DNA of 64,000 nucleotides from Stenotrophomonas ginsengisoli (lineage in GTDB: Bacteria; Pseudomonadota; Gammaproteobacteria; Xanthomonadales; Xanthomonadaceae): NCBI RefSeq assembly GCF_001431485.1, contig NZ_LDJM01000021.1:1-64000 (forward strand), in the 5' to 3' direction. Of this stretch, positions 56,747 through 64,000 are shown piece by piece. Position 1 is the first letter of the stretch, and each line of letters starts with the position of its first letter. The position numbers were made by a program, and so were the translations under genes. The notes under the pieces were generated by a model. It searched no databases, had not been told where the DNA came from, and saw nothing but the letters and a program-made list of their open reading frames with translations.

Positions 56747-57517
56747 TTATGACTCGGCAATCCCGGAGATTTCCACCCGGCGATTGGGCGCCAGGCAAGC
56801 CACCAGGGCCTGACGCTGGCGCTGGTCACACTGCACGATGGGCTCGGCCATGCCACGCCCCTCTGCCTGGATCGAACCGGACGCGACGCCACGGCCAATC
56901 AGGTACTGACGCACCGCTTCGGCACGCTGGCGGGACAGATTCAGGTTGTACTCGGCGCTGCCGATGCGATCGGTGTATCCCACGACCTTCAACTCACGCA
57001 CATCGTCCAGCTTGCCTGCCAGGGCGCTGTCCAGCGATTGATGTCCGCCACTGGAAAGCTCGGCACTGTCAAACGCGAACAACGCATCAGCAGACAGACG
57101 GAGCGGCGCCTTGCTCACCGGAGCCGGAGGAGGCGGGGATGGAGCTGCCGGGGGAGGCTGGAGCAAGGCGCCGCAACTGGTTGGCTGCCAGGCATGCCCA
57201 GTGGCCATACCGGCAGCGTCAAAATGGACCTGGAACTGACAGGTCAACGGCGCAGCCCCGAGGGACGGCCGCAGGTTGAACACATAATTCCATTGCCGCA
57301 CTCCCCACATCCCTTCGCTGAAGTGCGGTGTCCCCAGCAAGCGATAGAGCTGGTCCTTGCTCATGCCCTCGCTGTACTGGCGCAGGTCGTCCAGGTTGAC
57401 GTAAGTACCTCCTGCCGGATATGCCTTGGCCACATCCGGAAAGCCGGCCTGACTGGCGCCTGATGAGGCACAACCGGCCAGGGCCAGGATTGCTGCAATG
57501 CCGATGATCTTTTTCAT
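56747..57517 (-). CDS. Lipoprotein with BamE/SmpA-like domain and C-terminal OmpA domain
   Basis: 256 residues: lipobox LALAGC (Cys16), then a SmpA/BamE-like domain (VNLDDLRQYSEGMSKDQLYRLLGTPHFSEGMWGVRQWNYVF), a Pro-rich linker (PPPAAPSPPPPAP), and an OmpA domain (FAFDSAEL, KVVGYTDRIGSAEYNLNLSRQRAEAVRQYL, NRRVEI) that binds peptidoglycan. It is 57 nt downstream of the trimeric autotransporter gene on the same strand. The fusion suggests an outer-membrane-to-cell-wall anchor that helps the autotransporter assemble; that is inference from context. Confidence 0.9.
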   Translation of the reverse strand: MKKIIGIAAILALAGCASSGASQAGFPDVAKAYPAGGTYVNLDDLRQYSEGMSKDQLYRLLGTPHFSEGMWGVRQWNYVFNLRPSLGAAPLTCQFQVHFDAAGMATGHAWQPTSCGALLQPPPAAPSPPPPAPVSKAPLRLSADALFAFDSAELSSGGHQSLDSALAGKLDDVRELKVVGYTDRIGSAEYNLNLSRQRAEAVRQYLIGRGVASGSIQAEGRGMAEPIVQCDQRQRQALVACLAPNRRVEISGIAES

Positions 57518-57573
57518 AAGTCCCCCACCTGAAGTTGGCCGGGGCGCTGCCTGTGCAGCGCCCCGGGCAGATA

Positions 57574-60500
57574 TCACCACTGGATGCCGGCACCGACGGT
57601 CACACCGCCATCGCCGCGGGTATTGGCCGAGCCGCTGAGCTTGTAGATCCAGCGGCCACCCTCACTGACACCGGAGATGCCCACCGCGATGCTGCCTTCA
57701 CCGTTGAAGCTGCTGGCGGCGAACGAGGCCATACTGCGACCCGCCTCGTAGGGCTGCGGCAGACCGGCCATGGCCATCGCCGAAGCGATACCGGCCGAGG
57801 CGCGGTTGTCGATGTCACGCATGTCACGGCTGACGCTGTTGAAGCGGTCATCGGTGTAATTGCGCGACCAGTCCTTGACCTGATCCAACCCGGCCTGCAT
57901 CTGGCCGACATTGACCGCATCGGTGGAGCTCACACCTGCCGCGACATTGCGCACCAGGGCCGGGCCGCTGCTGGTCTGGCCCAGGGTGATGCTGTTGTAG
58001 TTGGTGCTGCCGTCGGTGTTCTGGTCATAACGCACCGTGCCCTGCTGCGAGGCCTGCAGCTGACGCAGGTTGACCGCATCGGTAGCTTGGCTGGCATCGG
58101 CCACGTGGGTGATCTGACGCTCATCGCCAGCTGCACCCACCGATACCGTGTTGGCCCGGTCCGCCACCGAACCGGCACCCAGTGCGACGCTGTTGGCCGC
58201 ACTGGCGCTGGCACCCTGGCCGATGGCCACGGCTGCCTGGCCATCACTGCTCGCGGCCGAGCCCAAGGCGATGGCCTCACTGCCGGTTGCCTGTGCCGGG
58301 GCACCGGTGGAGTTGACGTCCAGGTACGGGCTGGGGGTGGTCGAGGGCGTGCCCGGCGGCACATTGCTGATGTTGGTCAACGACTGGCTGACCGAGTTGA
58401 AGGCCGCCGTGACATCGTTGAAGGTACTGGTGGACAGGGTGCCATCGGCAGCCACGGTGGTCAGGGCAAAGGTCGGCCCGACCCATGCATTGCTGCTGCC
58501 ATCAAAGCTGGTGGTGCCGCCCAGATACGTGGACAGAGCTGCATTGGTGGCAGCCAGTTGGTCACCATTGACCGCATCGGTACTGCCGGCCACCACCTGG
58601 GCGGCAGCCAGGTTGGTGATGCTCACTGCGCCGCTGCCACTGCCGGTCAGGCGCAGCAGGTTGCTCGGGTTGCCCTGGGCATCTGCCAGGTAACGCACGG
58701 CCAGCGGATCGGTGGCACCGGTACCGTTGTTGAAGATGTTGCGGATCGACTGGCCGACCGCATCAAAGGCGCTGCCGACATCGCTGTAGCTGCCAGCCAC
58801 CAGGTTGCCGTTGCCATCGACGGTATCAAACGCGTAGGTCGGTGCCGTCACCGAACCATCCGCCGCGACCGCCGCGCCACCACCCAGGTGGGCTGCCACA
58901 CTGCTGGCATTGCCATGCAGCTGGCCACCGGTCACCGCATCGGCGCTGCCGGCCAGCACGCTGCCAGCGGCCACATTGGTCAGCAGGGTCGGAGCATTGC
59001 CATCACCAAAGGTGACCCGGGTGTAATCCACCGCCCCGGCAGCATCGCGGTCATACAGCACGGCGCCACCAATGGCCACGCTCAGGTTGTTGGCAACGTT
59101 GTTGATCGAGGCATCCATGGCGCTGAAGGCGGTGCCGACGTCGCTGTAGTTGCCCGTGGTACGGCCCAGGCTGGCATCAATGCTGGTGATGGCAAAGCTC
59201 GGCGCCGTCAGGTTGCCATTGGCATCCACGCCGGCACCGGCGCCGATCACCGCGGCCACACTGCTGGCATTGCTGTACAGCTGGGCACCGGTCAGGGCAT
59301 CGCTGCTGCCGGCCGCCACGCTGCCATCGGCCACGTTGGTCAGACGGGTCGGGCCGTTGCCATCACCCAGGGTCACCTGGCTGTAGTCCACCGCACCGCT
59401 GGCATCGATGTCATAGCGCACCGCACCGGCCAGGCCCGTGGTGATGCTGGTGTTGATGTTGGTGATCGACTGGTCCACCGCATCGAAGGCACTGCCGACA
59501 TCGTTGTAGTCGGCACTGCTGGTGCTGCCGTTGGCGGCCACCGAGGTCAGGGTGTAGGTCGGGGCGGTCACGCTGCCATCAGCGGCGATCGCACTGCCAC
59601 CACCGAAGTTGGTGGCCACACTGGCACTGGCAGCATGCAGCTGGGAACCGGTCACCGCATCGCTGCTGCCGGCTGCCACGGCACCATCAGCCACATTGGT
59701 CAGGCGGGTCGGGCCGTTGCCATCGCCAAAGGTCACCTGACCAAAGTCCACCGCGCCGCTGGCGTCGGTGTCGTAGCGCACCGCACCGGCCAGGCCATTG
59801 GTGACCGTGGTGTTGATGTTGTTGATCGACTGATCCATCGCGTCAAACGCACTGCCGACATCGTTGTAGTCGCCGGTGCTGGTGCTGCCATCGGCAGCCA
59901 CGCTGCTCAGGGTATAGGTGGGTGCGGAGACCGTGCCATCGGCATTGACGGCGGCATTGCCACCCAGGGCTGCGGCCAGGCTGTCGGCGGTGCCATGCAG
60001 CTGGGCGCCGTTGACCGCTTCGCTGCTGCCGGCACTCACCTCGCCATCGGCGAGGTTGCTGATGGTGGTGGCGGCCGTGCCGTCGCCCAGGGCGATGCGG
60101 GTGTAATCCGGTGCCCCAGCACCATTGTCGGCATACAGCACCGAGAACGGATTGCTGCCCACGCTCACCGTGCTGATCGCACTGCGCAGCTGGGCCACAT
60201 TGACCGCATCGGTATCGCCACTGCCGGCAGCGACATGGGTGATCTGGCGCTCACGCCCGGCCGAACCCACCGCCACTTCGCCGATCGAGGTCTGCGCCGC
60301 CGTCAGGCCATAGGCGCTGTAGTTGTCCATGCCGCCACGGCTGGCATTGGACTTGAAGCCCAGTGCCACCGAGTTGGCCTTGTCCGAGGTGGCACCGGCA
60401 CCGATCAGGGTCTGTGCATTGGCAGTACCCAGGGCGTTGTCGCCGATCACCACCGAGTGACCCAGGCGGGCATCGTAATCGGCGGTCGGCACACCGGTGG

Positions 60501-62229
60501 GGTTGGTCGGATCATTGACGCCGTTACCGGTGAAGACATCGTTCGCATCGGCCAGCGGCAGCTGGTGACGCGCATTGGTGCCGATCACCACTTCCTTGGA
60601 ACCGTTGGCATAGGCGCCATCACCGATCAGCACCTGGTAATCCTGCGCAGCATTGACTGCCCAGCAGTCAATGGAGGCCAGGCCAAGCACATTCAAGCAG
60701 GACTGGGCCCAGGCCGGTGCGCTGTCAGGCAGGACCAGACCGAGCAGACCGTTCGGGTCGCCATTGTTGATGTTGTAGATGTAGCTGTCCGAGGTGGCGC
60801 CGCCGAGCACGGTCAGGTGCGAATTGGAACCAGTGGTCACCCCACCCAGACCATCGAGCAAGGTACCGACCGGGCTCAGATTGACCACCGGCAGGCCCAG
60901 CACATTGGTCACCGAATAGGCCTGGACGATATTGGCCGAATTGATGGCGGTGTCGCCATTGCGCACATAGCCATCACCGCCGAGCAGGTCCTGCAGGGTC
61001 GGCCCCAGCAGCGTGCCCACGGTGCCGACCAGACCACCGGTACCCACCACCAGACCGGAAGTGCGGCTGCCACCCGGGACCAGCCGCGGGTCGCCCGGTT
61101 GCAGGGCCATCGGGGTGACCATCACCGATGACGGTGCGACATTGCCGGTCAGCGAACCGACGGTGTTGGCCAGGCCATTGCTCAGCCCACCGGTCAGGCC
61201 ACCGACAACACCGGTCAGCCCGGCCACTTGCGTGGTCGAGCCGGTCACACCGCCAACCGTGTTGGTCAGCCCGCCGACCACGGCATTGCCGGCATTGTGG
61301 ACCGTGCCGCCGACCGCACCGACCACCCCGGCCAGGTTGGTGTCTTCCAGGTTGTCCCCCACCGCCGACAGGCCGCCGTCCACGGCATCGGTCAAACCGG
61401 TCACCGTACCTGCCAGCGCCTGCGAGCCGGTCAGACCGCCCACCACGGCCCCTGCCACATTGCCGACACCGGCCACAACGCTGCCGACACCATCCAGCAG
61501 ACCCGAAGCCACCTGACCCAGATGGGTCTTGTCCAGCAGCTTGCCGGTGCCATCCTCGACCAGGCCGACCACGGTGACCAGACCTTCGCGAACCGGATTG
61601 GTACGGTTGTCGATGGCCGGATCACGCGGACGCAGGGCGGCCAACAGGCGACCGGCCGGCGCACCGGCCTGGCCGGTACCCGAACCAGCCAGGGATTCAG
61701 AGACCGCGCTCAGCGACGAGGCGATACCGGTGTTGCCCGGCTGCAGGCCCGCCGTCCCGACCGAGGCATTGGCCAGTGCGCTGGCCACCGTCTGCACCTG
61801 CACCGCCGGAGTCACCGACAGGCCTGCATGACGCACCTTGCGCACCACCGGCAGCGCGGGCGTGGCACGCACGCTGGCCTGGGCGCTGACAGCCACATTG
61901 GCCGACACGCTCACACTTGCCGGCGCCATGCTGGCACTGGCCGATACCTGTGCCGTTCCCGAGGCCCGGGCCACCAGGGCCGAGAGGTCCTCCACCGGCT
62001 GGCTGTAACGGGCGACCAGATTCTGCAGGTCGGCCAGTTCAGCCTGTTGCGCCCGTGCACCGAACGCGGTGGCCATCAATGCCATGCCGCAGGCCGCGCT
62101 GAGCAAGGCCAGACGCGGTGCAACCGGTGAGCTGGCGGCGCTTGCACGGCCCTGGCCACTGGCCAGCTCCGAAGCGACGACCATGGCACGCAGTTGCGGA
62201 TTCCAGACCAGCTTGTAGATGCGGTTCAT
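57574..62229 (-). CDS. YadA-family trimeric autotransporter adhesin
   Basis: 1551 residues. Start ATG 62229 gives the extended signal peptide (ESPR): MNRIYKLVWNPQLRAMVVASE. An Ala/Val/Ser-rich region follows, then collagen-free, Gly/Asn-rich blocks with many GGLTNTVGGVTGS-type repeats. YadA-like head repeats come next (VVIGDNALGTANAQTLIGAGA, SVALGAGSVADRANTVSVGAAGDERQITHVA), then 120-residue tandem repeats (about residues 720-1310), a neck (TDAVNVGQMQAGLDQV) and the C-terminal YadA anchor (AGIASAMAMAGLPQPYEAGRSMASFAASSFNGEGSIAVGISG...GGVTVGAGIQW). It is a surface adhesin that secretes itself as a trimer. Confidence 0.95.
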   Translation of the reverse strand: MNRIYKLVWNPQLRAMVVASELASGQGRASAASSPVAPRLALLSAACGMALMATAFGARAQQAELADLQNLVARYSQPVEDLSALVARASGTAQVSASASMAPASVSVSANVAVSAQASVRATPALPVVRKVRHAGLSVTPAVQVQTVASALANASVGTAGLQPGNTGIASSLSAVSESLAGSGTGQAGAPAGRLLAALRPRDPAIDNRTNPVREGLVTVVGLVEDGTGKLLDKTHLGQVASGLLDGVGSVVAGVGNVAGAVVGGLTGSQALAGTVTGLTDAVDGGLSAVGDNLEDTNLAGVVGAVGGTVHNAGNAVVGGLTNTVGGVTGSTTQVAGLTGVVGGLTGGLSNGLANTVGSLTGNVAPSSVMVTPMALQPGDPRLVPGGSRTSGLVVGTGGLVGTVGTLLGPTLQDLLGGDGYVRNGDTAINSANIVQAYSVTNVLGLPVVNLSPVGTLLDGLGGVTTGSNSHLTVLGGATSDSYIYNINNGDPNGLLGLVLPDSAPAWAQSCLNVLGLASIDCWAVNAAQDYQVLIGDGAYANGSKEVVIGTNARHQLPLADANDVFTGNGVNDPTNPTGVPTADYDARLGHSVVIGDNALGTANAQTLIGAGATSDKANSVALGFKSNASRGGMDNYSAYGLTAAQTSIGEVAVGSAGRERQITHVAAGSGDTDAVNVAQLRSAISTVSVGSNPFSVLYADNGAGAPDYTRIALGDGTAATTISNLADGEVSAGSSEAVNGAQLHGTADSLAAALGGNAAVNADGTVSAPTYTLSSVAADGSTSTGDYNDVGSAFDAMDQSINNINTTVTNGLAGAVRYDTDASGAVDFGQVTFGDGNGPTRLTNVADGAVAAGSSDAVTGSQLHAASASVATNFGGGSAIAADGSVTAPTYTLTSVAANGSTSSADYNDVGSAFDAVDQSITNINTSITTGLAGAVRYDIDASGAVDYSQVTLGDGNGPTRLTNVADGSVAAGSSDALTGAQLYSNASSVAAVIGAGAGVDANGNLTAPSFAITSIDASLGRTTGNYSDVGTAFSAMDASINNVANNLSVAIGGAVLYDRDAAGAVDYTRVTFGDGNAPTLLTNVAAGSVLAGSADAVTGGQLHGNASSVAAHLGGGAAVAADGSVTAPTYAFDTVDGNGNLVAGSYSDVGSAFDAVGQSIRNIFNNGTGATDPLAVRYLADAQGNPSNLLRLTGSGSGAVSITNLAAAQVVAGSTDAVNGDQLAATNAALSTYLGGTTSFDGSSNAWVGPTFALTTVAADGTLSTSTFNDVTAAFNSVSQSLTNISNVPPGTPSTTPSPYLDVNSTGAPAQATGSEAIALGSAASSDGQAAVAIGQGASASAANSVALGAGSVADRANTVSVGAAGDERQITHVADASQATDAVNLRQLQASQQGTVRYDQNTDGSTNYNSITLGQTSSGPALVRNVAAGVSSTDAVNVGQMQAGLDQVKDWSRNYTDDRFNSVSRDMRDIDNRASAGIASAMAMAGLPQPYEAGRSMASFAASSFNGEGSIAVGISGVSEGGRWIYKLSGSANTRGDGGVTVGAGIQW
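58377..60090 (-). repeat. Tandem 360-bp repeats inside the autotransporter gene
   Basis: The motif encoding DVGSAFDAxDQSIxNI recurs at 58743, 59103, 59463 and 59823, exactly 360 bp apart, with a fifth diverged copy near 58377. Each unit encodes about 120 residues: TxLTNVADGxVAAGSSDAVTG, a linker, TAPTYxLxSV, DYNDVGSAFDA, RYDxDASGAVDYxxVTFGDGN. Copies are close enough for recombination and misassembly; borders are approximate. Confidence 0.85.
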
Positions 62230-62322
62230 TTGTTGCCTCCTCAGATGGCTGCCCCGACAGCCTTGGAGGACATTCAATCAATCAGCGCCGCCTGCAACTG
62301 CACCGATGTGGCACACCGACAG

Positions 62323-62369
62323 GCGCATACGGCAAGGTCATGACCAGTTGCGGCAAGCGTATGCGCATA
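62323..62369. promoter_or_regulatory. Nested palindromes upstream of the autotransporter gene
   Basis: Inverted repeat GCGCATAC (62323-62330) and GTATGCGC (62359-62366) around the perfect palindrome GGTCATGACC (62336-62345); a further palindrome TATGCGCATA lies at 62360-62369. It sits 94-140 nt upstream of the autotransporter ATG and just past the AraC gene stop, so it is a candidate operator. Confidence 0.4.
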
Positions 62370-62393
62370 ATCGGCAATTCACGCGGTCATCAC

Positions 62394-63335
62394 TTAAAAC
62401 GCGGGCACACCTCGCTGCAGCGTTTCGCGCGGTAATTCACCGAAAACCCGACGGTAGCTGTCGGCAAAGCGCGACAGGTCCCACAGACCGCAGTTCAACG
62501 CCACCGACTTGACCGATTGGCTCATCACATCGGCCTGTGACAAGGCCCGGCACGCCTCGCACAGGCGGAACAAGGACAGGTAGCGGCTCGGCGAAACACC
62601 GGTCAGGTCCTCGAAGGCATAGCGCAGCAGGCGCTCACTGACACCGGCGGCATCACACAACTCCTGCATGTAGATCTGCTTGCGCAGGTTGTCACGCATG
62701 AAGTCCTCGGCCTTGCGGAACACCAGGTAACGGCTGCGTCGCGTACGCAATGACAGCTGCCCATCGTTGTAGCCGGCCGCGGTGGAGGCCTGTAGATGCA
62801 GATCGACGAGCTGATCCACCACTTCATCGCTCAATGCGGTATCGGCAAGTTGCTGCACCAGATCGCGGTAAAAATCCGTGGCTGGTTTGTACCGCCGTAC
62901 GCCGGGCTGGATTCCGGCCGGTGAACGCAACAAAGGAGACACCGCACCAGCAGCAGGCAGACGACTCATCGGCACCAGACAGAACACGATGCAGCTGCCT
63001 TCGGAAAAGGAAAATTCTGCTGCCCCCTGCGGCAGCACCGTGATCAATGCGCCCGCCCCCAAGGGCATGCCATGACACCAGGACACCACTTCATCGGCAG
63101 TCTCGACATAGGCCAGCAGGGCCCAGTCCGAAGGCAGCACGAAGCGGCCACGCACACGCATGCCCAACGCGACCCTGCCGATCAAGGCACCGTCATGCAC
63201 ATGCGATTGCAATGCCGAGCGCGGTGCATTGCCATCGAGCAGGACCAATTCGCAGTCACACACACGCAAGACCGACTCCAGCGAGCTCAGCTCGAAGGAA
63301 GCCAATTCATTGAAATTGTCACAAGGAAGCGACAT
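62394..63335 (-). CDS. AraC family transcriptional regulator
   Basis: 313 residues starting at ATG 63335 (MSLPCDNFNE), with GGGGAAA upstream. N-terminal AraC-binding-like domain, then two helix-turn-helix motifs: YMQELCDAAGVSERLLRYAFEDLTGVSPSRYLSLFRLCEACRAL and SVKSVALNCGLWDLSRFADSYRRVFGELPRETL. Upstream of, and in the same direction as, the trimeric autotransporter gene, it may control that gene. The ligand is unknown. Confidence 0.9.
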   Translation of the reverse strand: MSLPCDNFNELASFELSSLESVLRVCDCELVLLDGNAPRSALQSHVHDGALIGRVALGMRVRGRFVLPSDWALLAYVETADEVVSWCHGMPLGAGALITVLPQGAAEFSFSEGSCIVFCLVPMSRLPAAGAVSPLLRSPAGIQPGVRRYKPATDFYRDLVQQLADTALSDEVVDQLVDLHLQASTAAGYNDGQLSLRTRRSRYLVFRKAEDFMRDNLRKQIYMQELCDAAGVSERLLRYAFEDLTGVSPSRYLSLFRLCEACRALSQADVMSQSVKSVALNCGLWDLSRFADSYRRVFGELPRETLQRGVPAF

Positions 63336-63706
63336 CGATTTCCCCACAGCAACCACCAGGCACCCTGGCCCGTGGTCACTGAATTCCCCTGGCGTGATGG
63401 GATTCACGCATGCCCGGTGTTTACCACGCACCCAGGTGTAGAGGATGCAAAACTACGCCGGCGAATCGATGCGATGCCGCATGTTTTAGACGCAACGCAC
63501 AAAATTGCGTGACAGTCGGTTCAGGTCTGAATTTGTGCGCATCTTCTTCACATTCATTCTGTCAGCGTTCATCTTGCAGGCGCCACAGGCATGCCTGCAC
63601 AGGGGGAGTTCGAAAGGTCGCAAACGCCATCGGCACAAGGCCCACTCGCCCTGCTTTGCAGCAGTGTCTGCCAATCGCAGCATGACCTTATCGACGGAGA
63701 ACAAGC
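63336..63706. other. 371-nt gene-free region between the AraC and Flp pilin genes
   Basis: No convincing gene. It is less GC-rich than the flanks and must hold the divergent promoters of the araC-type and flp genes. It contains the inverted repeat ACGCAA (63490-63495) / TTGCGT (63505-63510) and the AT-richer stretch TCTTCTTCACATTCATTC (63544-63561). I find no sigma-54 consensus here. Confidence 0.6.
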
Positions 63707-63892
63707 ATGAACATCATCAAAGCCACGAAGCGGTTCCTGCATGAAGAAGACGGCGTGACCGCTCTGGAATACGGCCTGCTGGCTGCCGTGGTTGCCGGCG
63801 CCCTGGTCGTCATTGCCGGCCCGGCCCTGCGCACCTTTTTCACCAACCTTTTCGATCAGTTGAACGATGTCCTGAGCAACGCCTTCAGCTGA
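63707..63892 (+). CDS. flp: Flp family type IVb pilin
   Basis: A 61-residue prepilin: short basic leader MNIIKATKRFLHEEDG, cleavage expected after Gly16 with Glu at +5 and Tyr at +6 (VTALEY), then a hydrophobic helix (GLLAAVVAGALVVIAGPAL). This is the Flp major pilin of Tad (tight adherence) pili. GGAG is 9 nt upstream of the ATG. The next gene begins like a TadV/CpaA prepilin peptidase, so a Tad locus continues beyond the right edge. Confidence 0.93.
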   Translation: MNIIKATKRFLHEEDGVTALEYGLLAAVVAGALVVIAGPALRTFFTNLFDQLNDVLSNAFS

Positions 63893-63926
63893 TTGTTTCA
63901 AACCGGTCTCGGGGGAGAGCCGCTCC

Positions 63927-64000
63927 ATGGCACAGTGGTCAATTGGCATCACCGCCCTGCTTTGCACGGCTGTGATCATCAGCGACCTTTACGCAAGGCG
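63927..64000 (+). CDS. Probable prepilin peptidase (TadV/CpaA-type), 3' part outside window
   Basis: Only the first 24 codons are seen, MAQWSIGITALLCTAVIISD..LYAR, a hydrophobic helix ending in SDLYARR, the start expected of A24 family leader peptidases (conserved Asp plus basic residues). A GGGGGAGAG ribosome-binding site precedes the ATG, and the flp gene lies 34 nt upstream. Identification rests on context and 24 codons. Confidence 0.55.
   Translation, partial: MAQWSIGITALLCTAVIISDLYAR

Noticed and set aside
57535..61131. A 1198-codon plus-strand frame opposite the trimeric autotransporter
   Set aside because: It mirrors the 360-bp repeats of the real gene and has no independent features.
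63505..63744. A 79-codon plus-strand frame before the Flp pilin
   Set aside because: It overlaps the pilin start in another frame, has no ribosome-binding site and no recognisable product.

Overview
The window is chromosomal DNA from a high-GC gammaproteobacterium. Gene content and order point to the Xanthomonadaceae, most likely Stenotrophomonas or a close relative: TonB-dependent receptor beside an S9 peptidase, paired M13 metallopeptidases, an ESPR-type trimeric autotransporter beside an OmpA lipoprotein, and the leuS-lptE-holA-nadD-rsfS-rlmH and maf-rng-yhdP-tldD runs. This assignment is inferred from gene content and not from a marker gene. I see no insertion sequence, prophage, CRISPR array or rRNA.

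Layout. 1-24 kb is mostly housekeeping and envelope: greB, a DUF3025 protein, rimO, a dienelactone hydrolase, a HIT protein, dcd, an S9 peptidase, a TonB-dependent receptor, an Mrp-type P-loop ATPase, two M13 peptidases (the second apparently a pseudo-enzyme), a rhomboid, an alkyltransferase-like protein, a DMT permease, glutathione reductase, a DUF418 protein, a SlyD-type isomerase and two NlpC/P60 hydrolases. 24-31.4 kb is the most interesting part. It holds a complete six-gene functional-amyloid (Fap-type) operon on the minus strand, a convergent sigma-54 enhancer-binding regulator overlapping its last gene by 13 bp, and a near-consensus sigma-54 promoter with upstream repeats and a possible IHF site. 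31.4-49.4 kb carries a dicarboxylate symporter, alkaline phosphatase, tilS, xseB-ispA, the pmbA/darP divergent pair, tldD-yhdP-rng-maf, a SIMPL protein and a TonB-type energy transducer. 49.4-49.7 kb has two tRNA-Asn genes in a tandemly duplicated tRNA-plus-terminator cassette. 49.8-55.9 kb is the rlmH-rsfS-nadD-holA-lptE-leuS cluster. 56-63.3 kb holds a small membrane protein, a BamE/OmpA lipoprotein, a 1551-residue trimeric autotransporter with 360-bp internal repeats, and an AraC regulator. The right edge begins a Flp/Tad pilus locus.

How the genes work together. Three separate surface-attachment systems lie in one window: the Fap-type amyloid, the trimeric autotransporter and the Flp/Tad pilus. 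In the Fap operon the order matches the Pseudomonas fapABCDEF order. FapC is recognisable by three copies of the GN(I/L)G(V/F)NVA(A/S)G..N.Q.N motif, FapD by a C39 Cys-His-Asp triad, and FapF by a coiled coil followed by a beta-barrel. The A, B and E products are assigned mainly by position and repeat character. The sigma-54 regulator is the obvious candidate activator of the operon.
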